Part shown: positions 8,614-16,732 of the stretch, piece after piece
How the letters are laid out: each line of letters opens with the position of its first letter
Position numbering within the stretch: the stretch's first letter is position 1
Source: an uncultured Mollicutes bacterium
GTDB taxonomy: Bacteria > Bacillota_I > Bacilli_A > RFN20 > CAG-826
Assembly (NCBI GenBank): GCA_900545015.1
Contig: UQXJ01000010.1
Location: forward strand, 1-44,759
Length of the DNA: 44,759 nucleotides
Direction: 5' to 3'
Made by a program: the position numbers and the translations under genes
The notes under the pieces: generated by a model
Database searches by the model: none
Told to the model about the DNA's origin: nothing
Seen by the model: only the letters and a program-made list of their open reading frames with translations

Positions 8614-10041
8614 ATGCCAAAATTTGATACAAGAGTTCAAGAACTCAGATATAGAGTATTAAAAGAAGTAGTAAAACATTTAAATGCAGGAGATTTAGAA
8701 AAATCATTTTATGATATTCCAAAAGCAGTAGTCCCAGGTCCAAAACCAACAATGAGATGCTGTATTTATAAAGAAAGAGCAATTGTTGAAGAAAGAGTTA
8801 AATTAGCTCTTCATACATCAAAAGAAGATGAAAACGTCATTCAAGTTATTCCTATCGCTTGTGATGAATGTCCGCTTGGTGGTTATACAGTAAGTGATGC
8901 ATGTAGAGGCTGTATCGCTCATAGATGTGCTGAAGCATGTCCAAGAAAATGTATTAGTTTTGATGAGTCATTACATGCAAAAATCGATAAGAGCAAATGT
9001 GTAAACTGTGGTATGTGCGCTAAGGCTTGCCCATATACAGCAATTGAAAATAGAATTAGGCCATGCGAAAGAGCATGTAAGCAAAAAGCAATTAGCCCAG
9101 ATCCAATTACAAACGCAGCATCAATTAATGATGAAAAATGTATTCACTGTGGACACTGTTCATATCAATGCCCATTTGGAGCTATCGTTGACGTTAGCTA
9201 TATTAAAGATATTATTGGTTGGATTAAAGAAAGTGAAAACAATACTAAATTTAAAGTTTTCGCAGTTGTTGCTCCATCAATTGGTGGTAACTTTATTGAA
9301 TATAAGAATGGTCAAATCATTTCAGCGTTAAAAAAGATCGGATTCTATGATGTTGTAGAAGCTGCTTTAGGTGCTGATATGGTTGCTGTTAAAGAAAGTA
9401 AAGAGTTAATCGAAAGAGGAAAATTAACATCTTCATGCTGCCCAGCATTCGCTTTATATATTAGAAAATTCTACCCAGATTTAGCTAAATATATTTCAAC
9501 TTCACCATCTCCTATGGCTGAAATTAGTGCATACATTAAAGCTAAATTCCCAGATGCAAAAGTTGTATTTGTTGGACCTTGTACAGCAAAGAAGAGCGAA
9601 ATAAAACGTGCAGAAGTCAAGGATTTAGTTGATAGTGCTATGACTTTTGAAGAATTACAAGCTATGATTGATGGTCTTGAAATTAATGTTGGTGAACTCC
9701 CAGAAGATACTTATGGTCAATATGGTGGTTCATATTTTGGAAGAGGATTTGCTAAATGTGGTGGTTTATCAAATGCAGTTAACGAAGTATTAAAAGATGA
9801 AAATTATGACTTCAAAGTTAATGGCGTTGCAGTTGATGGAATGGAAAACATCAAGAAAGCTTTATTAGAATTTAAGAAAGATACAAGCGCTGTAAACTTC
9901 ATTGAAGGTATGGCTTGTGAAGGTGGCTGTATTGGAGGTCCATGTAATTTAACTCATACAATGAGAAACAAAATTACATTAGATAAATATTCTCAAGATG
10001 CAGATAAATCAATTCAAAACTCTATTAGAAAGGCAAAATAA
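8614..10041 (+). CDS. [FeFe] hydrogenase, group B-like monomer
   Basis: A 475-residue iron hydrogenase that evolves or takes up H2 using ferredoxin. All three H-cluster motifs are present: TSSCCPAF (272-279, C275/C276), GPCTAKKSE (321-329, C323) and EGMACEGGCIGGPC (431-444, C435/C439). Upstream are Cys-rich cluster-binding segments: C97, C100, C105, C109 and C113; a 4Fe-4S set C129/C132/C135/C139; C151 and C155; and a second 4Fe-4S set C176/C179/C182/C186. The TSSCCPAF form (not TSCCPxW) and GGP ending are typical of group B rather than group A enzymes. AAAGGAG lies before the ATG and a TAAAAT -10 candidate is near 8575. The maturases HydE, HydF and HydG are not in the window. The next gene starts 1 bp after the stop. 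Confidence 0.93.
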   Translation: MPKFDTRVQELRYRVLKEVVKHLNAGDLEKSFYDIPKAVVPGPKPTMRCCIYKERAIVEERVKLALHTSKEDENVIQVIPIACDECPLGGYTVSDACRGCIAHRCAEACPRKCISFDESLHAKIDKSKCVNCGMCAKACPYTAIENRIRPCERACKQKAISPDPITNAASINDEKCIHCGHCSYQCPFGAIVDVSYIKDIIGWIKESENNTKFKVFAVVAPSIGGNFIEYKNGQIISALKKIGFYDVVEAALGADMVAVKESKELIERGKLTSSCCPAFALYIRKFYPDLAKYISTSPSPMAEISAYIKAKFPDAKVVFVGPCTAKKSEIKRAEVKDLVDSAMTFEELQAMIDGLEINVGELPEDTYGQYGGSYFGRGFAKCGGLSNAVNEVLKDENYDFKVNGVAVDGMENIKKALLEFKKDTSAVNFIEGMACEGGCIGGPCNLTHTMRNKITLDKYSQDADKSIQNSIRKAK

Positions 10042-10042
10042 A

Positions 10043-10936
10043 ATGAAAAACGAATTTAGAGATTTAATGGTAAATAACGAAAATGAAGCTAATGTTTTCG
10101 TTTGTGGTGTACCTTTTGATAAGAATGCAAGTGTTGGAAAAGGTGCATCATTTGCTCCGGATAAATTAAGAGAACTTAGTTATGATTTACCAGCTTTAGA
10201 TATGGTTGGAAATTCATTAACAAAAGTTAAAATCTTTGATTATGGAAATTATGATGCAGAAGATTTTGACGCATTAAAGGAAAAAATCCAAAATGAGCTT
10301 TTAAAAAATGATGGATTCCATATTATTCTTGGAGGCGATCACTCAATCGCTATTGCTAGTGAAAGAGCATTCTTTGAAAATTGTAAGAAACATGGAACGA
10401 CTCCAGTCATTATTCATATGGATGCACATCCAGATATATGTGATGTTTATGAAGGTTCAAAATATTCACATGCTTGTCCTATTTTTAGAGCATTAGAATA
10501 CGGATATGAAGATGGGAACATTACTCTTGTTGGTATTAGAGGATTTGAAGCTCAAGAAATCGAAACTTTTAAAAAACATCCTAAGCTTGACGTCTATAAG
10601 GCAATTGATGTTAAAAAACTTGGAGTAGAAGCATTACTTACAGTTTTAGTTGCTAAATATAAAGACCCTAAATATGAAATTTATTTTAGTTACGACATTG
10701 ATGCTAACGACCCAGCATACGCTCCAGGAACAGGAACACCAGAACACTTTGGTTTATCTAACTTTGAAACAGTTGGAATTGCAACTGGCCTTATTGCAAA
10801 CTTAAATGTGACATGTATGGATTTAGTAGAAATTGCTCCTCCACTAGATGTTAATAACATTACAAGTTGGTTAGGATTAAAAACACTTTATGAAATTTTC
10901 CACGCATTAATTGTAACTGGAAAATTAGTAAAATAA
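10043..10936 (+). CDS. Agmatinase/arginase family ureohydrolase
   Basis: A 297-residue binuclear manganese hydrolase that would release urea from a guanidino substrate such as agmatine or arginine. Metal ligands are visible: H100 (GGDHS), D127, H129 and D131 (MDAHPD), and D218 and D220 (SYDIDANDP), followed by APGTGTPEH. The PGTGTP and SHACPIFRALE segments look more like agmatinase (SpeB) than arginase, but substrate cannot be fixed by eye; formiminoglutamase or guanidine-type enzymes remain possible. The ATG at 10043, 1 bp after the hydrogenase stop and behind AGAAAGG, is chosen over an in-frame ATG inside the hydrogenase gene. Co-transcription with a hydrogenase is unexpected metabolically. 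Confidence 0.88.
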   Translation: MKNEFRDLMVNNENEANVFVCGVPFDKNASVGKGASFAPDKLRELSYDLPALDMVGNSLTKVKIFDYGNYDAEDFDALKEKIQNELLKNDGFHIILGGDHSIAIASERAFFENCKKHGTTPVIIHMDAHPDICDVYEGSKYSHACPIFRALEYGYEDGNITLVGIRGFEAQEIETFKKHPKLDVYKAIDVKKLGVEALLTVLVAKYKDPKYEIYFSYDIDANDPAYAPGTGTPEHFGLSNFETVGIATGLIANLNVTCMDLVEIAPPLDVNNITSWLGLKTLYEIFHALIVTGKLVK

Positions 10937-10956
10937 TAAGGAATTGCAGGTTTTTA

Positions 10957-11646
10957 ATGAAATATACTACTTGGAAAGAGTTCTTTAACGATATTTCTAA
11001 GAAGGAATATTTTCAAAATTTAATGACTTTTGTTAATCATGAATATGATACAAAAGTCATTTTTCCTAAAAAAGAAGATATGTGGAACGCTTTCAAATTT
11101 ACTGCTCTTAAAGATGTAAAAGTTGTCATTTTAGGTCAAGATCCTTATCCAAATCCTAATCAAGCCATGGGGCTTGCTTTTAGTGTAAATGATGGAATCG
11201 CTCTTCCTAGAAGTCTTATAAATATTTTTAAAGAAATGATTGATGAATATAAATTAGATATAGAAATTCCTACATCTGGAAATTTAAGTTATTTATCTAA
11301 ACAAGGAGTTTTACTTTTAAACCCATATTTAACAGTAGAAGCTCATAAACCACTTTCTCATAAAATAAAAGAATATGATTTGCTCTTTAAAGATATAATG
11401 AACTTATTAAACGAAAGTGATAATCCAATAGTATTTTTACTATGGGGAAATAATGCTAAAAAATACGAAAAGTTTTTAACAAATCCAAAACATCTAGTAG
11501 TTAAAACAAGTCATCCATCTCCATTAAGCGCAAATCAAGGTGGTTGGTTCAATTCAAATTGTTTTATAAAAACAAACGATTATTTAAAAGGAAATGGATT
11601 AAGTCCAATTAATTGGCTTAATAATATTCCTTGCGGATTGAAATAG
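10957..11646 (+). CDS. ung: Uracil-DNA glycosylase (family 1)
   Basis: A 229-residue DNA repair enzyme that excises uracil. Motif A reads VVILGQDPYPNPNQAMGLAF with catalytic D62. Motif B is HPSPLSA near the C-terminus, after LLWGNNAKKY. Length matches Ung (about 225). Most family 1 enzymes have GQDPYH; here the His is Pro, a variation also known in actinobacterial Ung, so activity is expected. It follows the ureohydrolase by 20 bp, with GGAATTGCAGG as a weak ribosome site, and is probably the last gene of that transcript. Confidence 0.96.
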   Translation: MKYTTWKEFFNDISKKEYFQNLMTFVNHEYDTKVIFPKKEDMWNAFKFTALKDVKVVILGQDPYPNPNQAMGLAFSVNDGIALPRSLINIFKEMIDEYKLDIEIPTSGNLSYLSKQGVLLLNPYLTVEAHKPLSHKIKEYDLLFKDIMNLLNESDNPIVFLLWGNNAKKYEKFLTNPKHLVVKTSHPSPLSANQGGWFNSNCFIKTNDYLKGNGLSPINWLNNIPCGLK

Positions 11647-11658
11647 GAAATCTATAAT
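11631..11658 (+). promoter_or_regulatory. Promoter of the ZIP transporter gene, probably leaderless
   Basis: TTGCGG (11631-11636), a 16-nt spacer and TATAAT (11653-11658), then 7 nt to the ATG. The -35 lies inside the last codons of ung. No Shine-Dalgarno fits downstream of the -10. Confidence 0.55.
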
Positions 11659-11665
11659 AGTTCTC

Positions 11666-12466
11666 ATGAATTCAGCAATTTTATCTGTTATATGTTTATT
11701 AGGCGTATTTCTTGCAACTACGTTAGGTAGTTCATTTGTTTTCTTTTTTAGAAAACCATATGGAGAAAAAGCTAATAGCATAATAATCGGTTTAGCAAGT
11801 GGAATTATGATTTCCACATCATTTTTTGGTTTATTACTCCCATCTTTACAAAAAAGTAAAGAAATCTTTGATAACGCTTTATGCGTTCTACCTCCAGTGG
11901 TTGGCTTTGTGTTAGGCGCGTTATTACTTTATGCTCTTGATAAATTAACTCCTCATATTCATAAAAGTGTTGGTGGAGAAGAACATGAAGGTATTGCTAA
12001 TGCTAAAATGTCAAAGAAATTAAAGTTCTTTTTAGCAGTTGCTCTTCACAATATTCCAGAAGGAATTGCAGTAGGACTAGCTTGTGGACTTGCAATAAGT
12101 GAATTTAATAACGCAACTATGATGGGTGCATTAAGTTTAGCGATAGGAATTGCTATTCAAAATGTTCCTGAAGGAAGTGCAGTTTCAATCCCTCTATTTG
12201 GAGAAGGAATGAGTAAAACTAAAGCTTTTCTTTTTGGCTCAGCGAGTGGAATTGTAGAACCTATATTTGGTGCTTTAGCTCTTTTAGTTTCTAGTTCATT
12301 AACCAGTGCAATACCTTATTTATTATCATTTGCAGCCGGAGCAATGATATACGTTACAATCGATGATTTAATTCCAGAATTTAAAAATAGTAATTTTGAT
12401 CATTACGGAATGCGGTCTTTTATAATTGGATTTACATTCATGATGGTAATGGAAATTATAATGTAA
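11666..12466 (+). CDS. ZIP family metal transporter
   Basis: A 266-residue polytopic membrane protein that should import divalent metal (zinc most likely, perhaps iron or manganese). The binuclear metal site motifs of the family are present: HNIPEGIAVG in helix 4 and NVPEGSAVS in helix 5. About eight hydrophobic helices are visible. A His-containing loop (PHIHKSVGGEEHEG) sits between helices 3 and 4, as in GufA/ZupT-type ZIPs. It appears to be a single-gene unit with its own promoter, lying before the TPP riboswitch. The exact substrate cannot be told from sequence. Confidence 0.92.
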   Translation: MNSAILSVICLLGVFLATTLGSSFVFFFRKPYGEKANSIIIGLASGIMISTSFFGLLLPSLQKSKEIFDNALCVLPPVVGFVLGALLLYALDKLTPHIHKSVGGEEHEGIANAKMSKKLKFFLAVALHNIPEGIAVGLACGLAISEFNNATMMGALSLAIGIAIQNVPEGSAVSIPLFGEGMSKTKAFLFGSASGIVEPIFGALALLVSSSLTSAIPYLLSFAAGAMIYVTIDDLIPEFKNSNFDHYGMRSFIIGFTFMMVMEIIM

Positions 12467-12489
12467 ATTAATATTTCAAAGTGTATAAT

Positions 12490-12578
12490 ATTCGCGGGTG
12501 CTCAAGAATGAGCTGAGATAAACGTGATACTCGTTTGACCGTTGACCTGATCTAGGTAATGCTAGCGTAGGAATTGAA
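12490..12578 (+). promoter_or_regulatory. TPP riboswitch (THI element)
   Basis: The conserved TPP aptamer blocks are present in order: GGGTGCTC (12496-12503), GCTGAGATAAA (12512-12522), ACCTGATCT (12545-12553) and GGTAATGCTAGCGTAGGAA (12555-12573). A TATAAT at 12484-12489 is the likely -10. The aptamer is followed by a terminator and then a thiamine transporter and thiamine pyrophosphokinase, the expected targets. AGCGTAG (12564-12570) can pair with CTACGTT (12606-12612) in the terminator's left arm, giving an antiterminator when TPP is absent. Confidence 0.95.
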
Positions 12579-12602
12579 TTATTTTATCTTTTTAAATGAT
12601 TT

Positions 12603-12630
12603 TCTCTACGTTAGACGTAGAGATTTTTTA
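12603..12630 (+). terminator. TPP-riboswitch-controlled terminator
   Basis: A 9-bp stem, TCTCTACGT (12603-12611) with ACGTAGAGA (12615-12623), closes a TAG loop and is followed by TTTTTT. It lies between the aptamer and the thiT-like gene, so TPP binding should stop transcription before the coding region. Confidence 0.9.
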
Positions 12631-12643
12631 TTGGAGGTAAAAT

Positions 12644-13810
12644 ATGGAAAATGAAAACTCTAAGTCTAAAATTAGTGAACTAGTTAACGAAATAGTATTT
12701 GGTGTATTATTTGTTGCTACTTTATTAATTTTAATTATGCCTTTTGGAAGTGTTTCATTTGCGTTGAATAAAGGCGCAGTTGGAAACGTTCCTGCTACAA
12801 CTCTTGTTGGTTTTTATAATGTACTATTTGGTAGCATTACAATTGATGGAACTGCATTTAATTTAGTAAACACAAGAATTGTATTTATCGTTACATTAGT
12901 TGTTTTAATTTTATCTGTGGCAACTATGTTCTTAGGATGGTTCTTTGCTAAAAAGAATAAAAAACTTTCATTTAGCTTATATGGAGTAACATTCTTATTT
13001 GTTATTGGTGTATTTTTTGCACTTACATTAAGTGGATTTTATGCATTTTCAATTGATAGCTTAAGTACTGAAATTTATGGTGTTGATGGAAGTTCTACAA
13101 CAACAGCTTTTGGTGTGTGCGCAGTTATTGCAGGTCTTGGAATGATGTTTGCGTCATTATCAAGAATGTTCGAATTTAAAAAATATACAATCAGAGAAAT
13201 GTCAGAAACTGCAATCTTAATTGCTTTAGCTGTCGTTTTAGATAAATTTGCTAGAATTCCAATTCAAGCAAATGGCGGAAGTATCAACTTCAGTGCAATT
13301 CCTTTATTTATCATCGCTGTTAGATATGGTGGATTTAAAGGATTTATCGCATCAAGCTTCATCTTTGGTTTCATTACATGTTTAATTGATGGATATGGTT
13401 TACAAACTTATCCATTTGATTACTTTGTTGCTTTAAGTGGCTATAGCATTGTTGGTATTTTCTATAATGCTGTTAATAATTATTATGCTAAAAAGAAATT
13501 AGAATTAAGATTAGCTAATAATGGTGAAAATGTAACAAGTGATAACCCATTTGTTGTAAAAGAAAATATATTTAAAGTTGTTGCAATTATTCTTGGCGGA
13601 TTCTTCGCTATGGTTGTTAGATATTGCGGACATATGATAAGTGGAGCAATTTTATATCAACCAATTACTTTTGTTGATAATTTTATTTATCAATCAACAT
13701 ACGTTCCTGTTTCAGTTTGGATCTCTGTTGCTGGAATGCTGATTTTATATAAACCAATCGAATTAATTAATAGAGTATTTCCTGTACTTAATAAAAAGGA
13801 AGAAAATTAA
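12644..13810 (+). CDS. thiT: ThiT-like thiamine transporter with extra N-terminal membrane region
   Basis: A 388-residue membrane protein under TPP riboswitch control, probably the thiamine-binding S component of an ECF transporter. The C-terminal part (about 183-385) resembles ThiT/YuaJ: REMSETAILIALAVVLDKFARI, then GGSINFSAIPLFIIAVRYGG, and an LQTYPFDYFVALSGY segment. ThiT is normally about 180-200 residues. Here an extra region of about 180 residues with four hydrophobic helices (near 17-38, 83-105, 113-135 and 150-170) precedes it. No ECF ATPase or EcfT gene is adjacent, as usual for group II ECF systems. GGAGG precedes the ATG, and its stop overlaps the thiN start by 1 bp. Confidence 0.85.
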   Translation: MENENSKSKISELVNEIVFGVLFVATLLILIMPFGSVSFALNKGAVGNVPATTLVGFYNVLFGSITIDGTAFNLVNTRIVFIVTLVVLILSVATMFLGWFFAKKNKKLSFSLYGVTFLFVIGVFFALTLSGFYAFSIDSLSTEIYGVDGSSTTTAFGVCAVIAGLGMMFASLSRMFEFKKYTIREMSETAILIALAVVLDKFARIPIQANGGSINFSAIPLFIIAVRYGGFKGFIASSFIFGFITCLIDGYGLQTYPFDYFVALSGYSIVGIFYNAVNNYYAKKKLELRLANNGENVTSDNPFVVKENIFKVVAIILGGFFAMVVRYCGHMISGAILYQPITFVDNFIYQSTYVPVSVWISVAGMLILYKPIELINRVFPVLNKKEEN

Positions 13811-14412
13811 TGGGTAACTGTATTGTCGTTGGGGCTATAGACGTTAATGTCAAAATTAAAAAACACGAAGATGATTTTTTGATTGCTGCTGATAAAGGAT
13901 ATCTAAATTGTTTAAAGCAAAATTTAGATGTTGATCTTCTTATTGGAGATTTTGATAGTCTAAAAATAGTCCCAGACAATATAGAAAAAATAAAATTGAA
14001 CGAAATAAAGGATGATACTGATGTTTTTGATGCTTTAATGGAAGGCATTAAACGAGGGTATAAAAGTTTCATCCTTTATGGAGTTATCGGAGGTAGATTT
14101 GATCATACTTTTGCAAACATTCAAATCCTTTTATTTTTAAAAAATAAAGGTTATGAAGCTAAAATTATTGATGAAGATAGAACTTATATAATTTTAGAAA
14201 ATGAATCAATTGAACTTCCTAAAAAAGAAAGAGGATATCTATCTGTGTTTTCATTAAGTGCTATATCACATGGAGTGACACTTAAAAACTTAAAATACGA
14301 ATTAAAGAATGCTACTTTAACAAGTGAATTTCCACTTGGAGTAGACAACGAATATATAGATAAATCTCCTTTTATTGAAGTAAAGGATGGAAAAATCCTT
14401 CTAATTTATTAA
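13810..14412 (+). CDS. thiN: Thiamine pyrophosphokinase
   Basis: A 200-residue enzyme that transfers pyrophosphate from ATP to thiamine, making TPP. Typical motifs are AADKGYLNC, LIGDFDSLK (active-site acid cluster), KDDTDVFDALMEGI and GVIGGRFDHTFANI. The length fits the ThiN family (about 210). Its ATG shares one base with the stop of the thiT-like gene, with AAAGGAAG upstream, so the two are translationally coupled and both controlled by the TPP riboswitch. Together they import and activate thiamine, suggesting the cell depends on external thiamine. Confidence 0.95.
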   Translation: MGNCIVVGAIDVNVKIKKHEDDFLIAADKGYLNCLKQNLDVDLLIGDFDSLKIVPDNIEKIKLNEIKDDTDVFDALMEGIKRGYKSFILYGVIGGRFDHTFANIQILLFLKNKGYEAKIIDEDRTYIILENESIELPKKERGYLSVFSLSAISHGVTLKNLKYELKNATLTSEFPLGVDNEYIDKSPFIEVKDGKILLIY

Positions 14413-14452
14413 TTCTATAACGCGATATTTTAAAATTTGATAAAATAAATGC

Positions 14453-14758
14453 ATGGCAATTTATGATTTATTAACAAAAGAATATCAAAGTAATTTAAAG
14501 AAAATTTCTACTTATGAATTTGAAATTGATAGTCTTCCTAAGGGTAGTCTCGTAAAAGTTAAACAATATAATAGCGTTTATTACTATTTAAAAGTTCGTG
14601 TAGCAAAAGAAGTTAAGAGTACTTATATTGGTAAAGAAGGTGACGAAAACGTTACTAGATTTTTAGCTGATATAAAGAAAAGAAAAGTTTACGAAAAAAA
14701 GATTAAAGAAGTTAAAGAAGATAATAGACTCATTCTTAAGATGTTAAAAGTTAAGTAA
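14453..14758 (+). CDS. Small conserved-looking protein, unknown function
   Basis: A 101-residue soluble, basic protein. Residues about 28-65 contain LPKGSLVKVKQYNSVYYYLKVR then KEVKSTYIGKEGDE, resembling a small beta-rich module with a YYYL and YIGK pattern found in many Firmicutes proteins of unknown function (DUF6788-like). The C-terminal 40 residues are Lys/Glu-rich and helical. A TAAAAT (14441-14446) lies only 6 nt before the ATG and there is no Shine-Dalgarno, so it is probably read from a leaderless mRNA. A nucleic-acid-binding role is conceivable from the charge, but nothing shows it. Confidence 0.6.
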   Translation: MAIYDLLTKEYQSNLKKISTYEFEIDSLPKGSLVKVKQYNSVYYYLKVRVAKEVKSTYIGKEGDENVTRFLADIKKRKVYEKKIKEVKEDNRLILKMLKVK

Positions 14759-14835
14759 TGAGATAAAAATTAACATTTATGTTTCTTTTATAATTTATTT
14801 TTTGAGATACAATTTTACTTAGGGAGGATATTTGT

Positions 14836-15468
14836 ATGGAAATTAGAAAGAAAAAGAGCACATTATCAAAAGTTTTCTCTATTACATCATCTGTTTTATT
14901 AATTGTTTTAGGAATTTTAGCAATAGTCTCACGTGATTTCTTTAGTGCATCACTTGGAATTATCGCTGGAAGTATTCTTATTGTTATAGGATTATTTATT
15001 ATCGTTTATGCTTTATTTGCTTCTAGATTAATTTTAGGAAGTGGATGGCTATTTATCCAAGGTATGATTGCTGCTGCAGTTGGTTTATTTTTAGTAATAA
15101 ATAACGATGCATCACTTGCAATTATTACATATGCATTAGGATTTTGGTTACTAGCTAGTGGTATTTCAAAATTTGTTAATTCATTTGATTTAAAGAAATT
15201 TAGAGTCAAAACTTGGTATGTCACTATGATAATTGGTATTTTTAATGTTGTATTATCAATTATTTTGTTCTCATTTATTGGAACAGCTAGTGATGTTGTT
15301 TCTATTTTACTTGGTGTCTTCTTAATTCTTTCAGGAGTTGGAGACATCATTGAACTCTTTGATTCACATAAAAGAGAAAATAGAGAACAAAAAATCATCA
15401 ACAATATTAATAAAAACGTTGACCATCTAGATAATATTGATTTTGATTTTACAAAAGACGAGAAATAA
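14836..15468 (+). CDS. DUF308/HdeD-like membrane protein
   Basis: A 210-residue membrane protein with six predicted helices arranged as repeated pairs in residues 15-170. Repeats such as LGIIAGSILIVIGLFIIV and LGVFLILSGVGDIIELFD are typical of the DUF308 (HdeD) family. The last 40 residues are charged and cytoplasmic. HdeD is linked to acid stress in E. coli; the role in low-GC Gram-positives is unknown. AGGGAGGAT precedes the ATG and TACAAT (14808-14813) is a candidate -10, so it is a separate unit. A terminator follows at 15491. Confidence 0.85.
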   Translation: MEIRKKKSTLSKVFSITSSVLLIVLGILAIVSRDFFSASLGIIAGSILIVIGLFIIVYALFASRLILGSGWLFIQGMIAAAVGLFLVINNDASLAIITYALGFWLLASGISKFVNSFDLKKFRVKTWYVTMIIGIFNVVLSIILFSFIGTASDVVSILLGVFLILSGVGDIIELFDSHKRENREQKIINNINKNVDHLDNIDFDFTKDEK

Positions 15469-15490
15469 AAAAGTTTCTTAAAAATTAATG

Positions 15491-15520
15491 AGTGCAGTTT
15501 TAAAAGAATTGCACTTTTTA
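15491..15520 (+). terminator. Intrinsic terminator after the DUF308 gene
   Basis: AGTGCA (15491-15496) pairs with TGCACT (15510-15515), with a further AT-rich pairing inside the loop, followed by TTTTTATTTT. Confidence 0.7.
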
Positions 15521-15558
15521 TTTTGAATATAAACTATGAATAAAGTTCTTGTTTAGAT

Positions 15559-15578
15559 AAAATTTAACGTTAAATTTT
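15559..15578. promoter_or_regulatory. 20-bp perfect palindrome upstream of gene 15660
   Basis: AAAATTTAAC and its exact reverse complement meet with no spacer. It lies 80 bp before the next start codon, upstream of candidate promoter TATAGT near 15620. It could be an operator, but in such AT-rich DNA a chance palindrome is possible. Confidence 0.3.
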
Positions 15579-15659
15579 TATATGTTTATGTGTTTTTATT
15601 ATAAATAATAAAACAAATATAGTAAAATGTGTGCATGACTTGTTAAGGAGTATATATTT

Positions 15660-16706
15660 ATGGGATTAAGAAAGTATGATAAAGAAGCTGAGATCTTAAA
15701 AAAAGAATCAGAATTAAAAGCAAAAGAAGAAGAAACAAATAAGCTTAATACTATCATCGAAGAGAATAGTAAAGAGGAAGAAGAATTAAAAAATCTTCCA
15801 GCTGATGAAAAGCAAAAAGCTGTTGAAGAAACGATCGAAAAAGCAAGAACTGATTATGCAAATTATGCAAAAAAGCAAAAGAGATTAAATACAATTGCTA
15901 GTGTATGTGTACTTATTGTTTTAGTCGGTGCTCTTATTTTGATGATGACTTTATCTAAAACAGTAAAATGGATTTCTTATGTTTCAATCGGAATTATGAT
16001 TGCAGCATTAATTGTTACTTTCTCATTAACAAAAGTAATTAAAAAGAAGATGTCTGCTAAAGCTGAAGAATATATTGATATTCTTTATAAACAAATGGAT
16101 TCATATCTTTATACTAAAGATGACTTTAAAGATGCTGAATTTAAACCACAAAGTCAAATGAAAGATGAACTTTTTATTGATGCAGGCTTTTATAAAAACA
16201 TCAAAGGTACTAAGAGCAGAAATTTAGTTAGCGTAATGTATAAAGATAAATTACTTGGAATCAGTGATTTAGCTGGAAACATTTTAATTAAAAACAGATT
16301 ATCACCAATGTTTTTAGGCAAATATTATGATTATTCATCAAAATATGATAAGGATGATAAGAGAATCTTAATGCAAATTAAAGGTGGAGAACTTTCTAGA
16401 CCTATTGATAATGTCGATGATTTAAAACTTGTTGAAGAAAATGATAGATATGTCATTTACACTAATGATGATGAATGGAGAAAAACATTAACAAGCAGTG
16501 TTATTAAAGACATTACTGCTTTAAAAGTTGATAAAACATTAATCGACGTCATCATTTCAATTAGAAAAGGAAAACTTAATATTGGAATCGATTATGTCGA
16601 TGAATTTATGAATATACCTGTTGAATCAAAATTTGATGTTAATAAATTAAAGAGAGAAGAACTAGATTTAAACAAAGTACTTAAAGTTTTAGATGATTTA
16701 AATTAA
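15660..16706 (+). CDS. Coiled-coil and two-helix membrane protein, unknown function
   Basis: A 348-residue protein of no family I recognise. Residues 5-75 are a Glu/Lys-rich coiled coil, followed by two membrane helices (77-97 and 103-124) and a soluble C-terminal domain of about 220 residues. The layout implies both the coiled coil and the large domain face the cytoplasm. The C-terminal domain has alternating beta-like segments (GDLAGNILIKNRL-type loops are absent of catalytic signatures). TAAGGAG precedes the ATG. A 20-bp palindrome lies 80 bp upstream. It may be co-transcribed with the DUF402 and tsaEB genes that follow within 27 bp. Confidence 0.65.
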   Translation: MGLRKYDKEAEILKKESELKAKEEETNKLNTIIEENSKEEEELKNLPADEKQKAVEETIEKARTDYANYAKKQKRLNTIASVCVLIVLVGALILMMTLSKTVKWISYVSIGIMIAALIVTFSLTKVIKKKMSAKAEEYIDILYKQMDSYLYTKDDFKDAEFKPQSQMKDELFIDAGFYKNIKGTKSRNLVSVMYKDKLLGISDLAGNILIKNRLSPMFLGKYYDYSSKYDKDDKRILMQIKGGELSRPIDNVDDLKLVEENDRYVIYTNDDEWRKTLTSSVIKDITALKVDKTLIDVIISIRKGKLNIGIDYVDEFMNIPVESKFDVNKLKREELDLNKVLKVLDDLN

Positions 16707-16732
16707 CTCATCCATTTTGAAGAGGATTTTAT

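Noticed and set aside
11136..11156. GQDPYP in Ung as a sign of inactivation
   Set aside because: The same His-to-Pro change is known in actinobacterial Ung, and the other catalytic motifs are intact.
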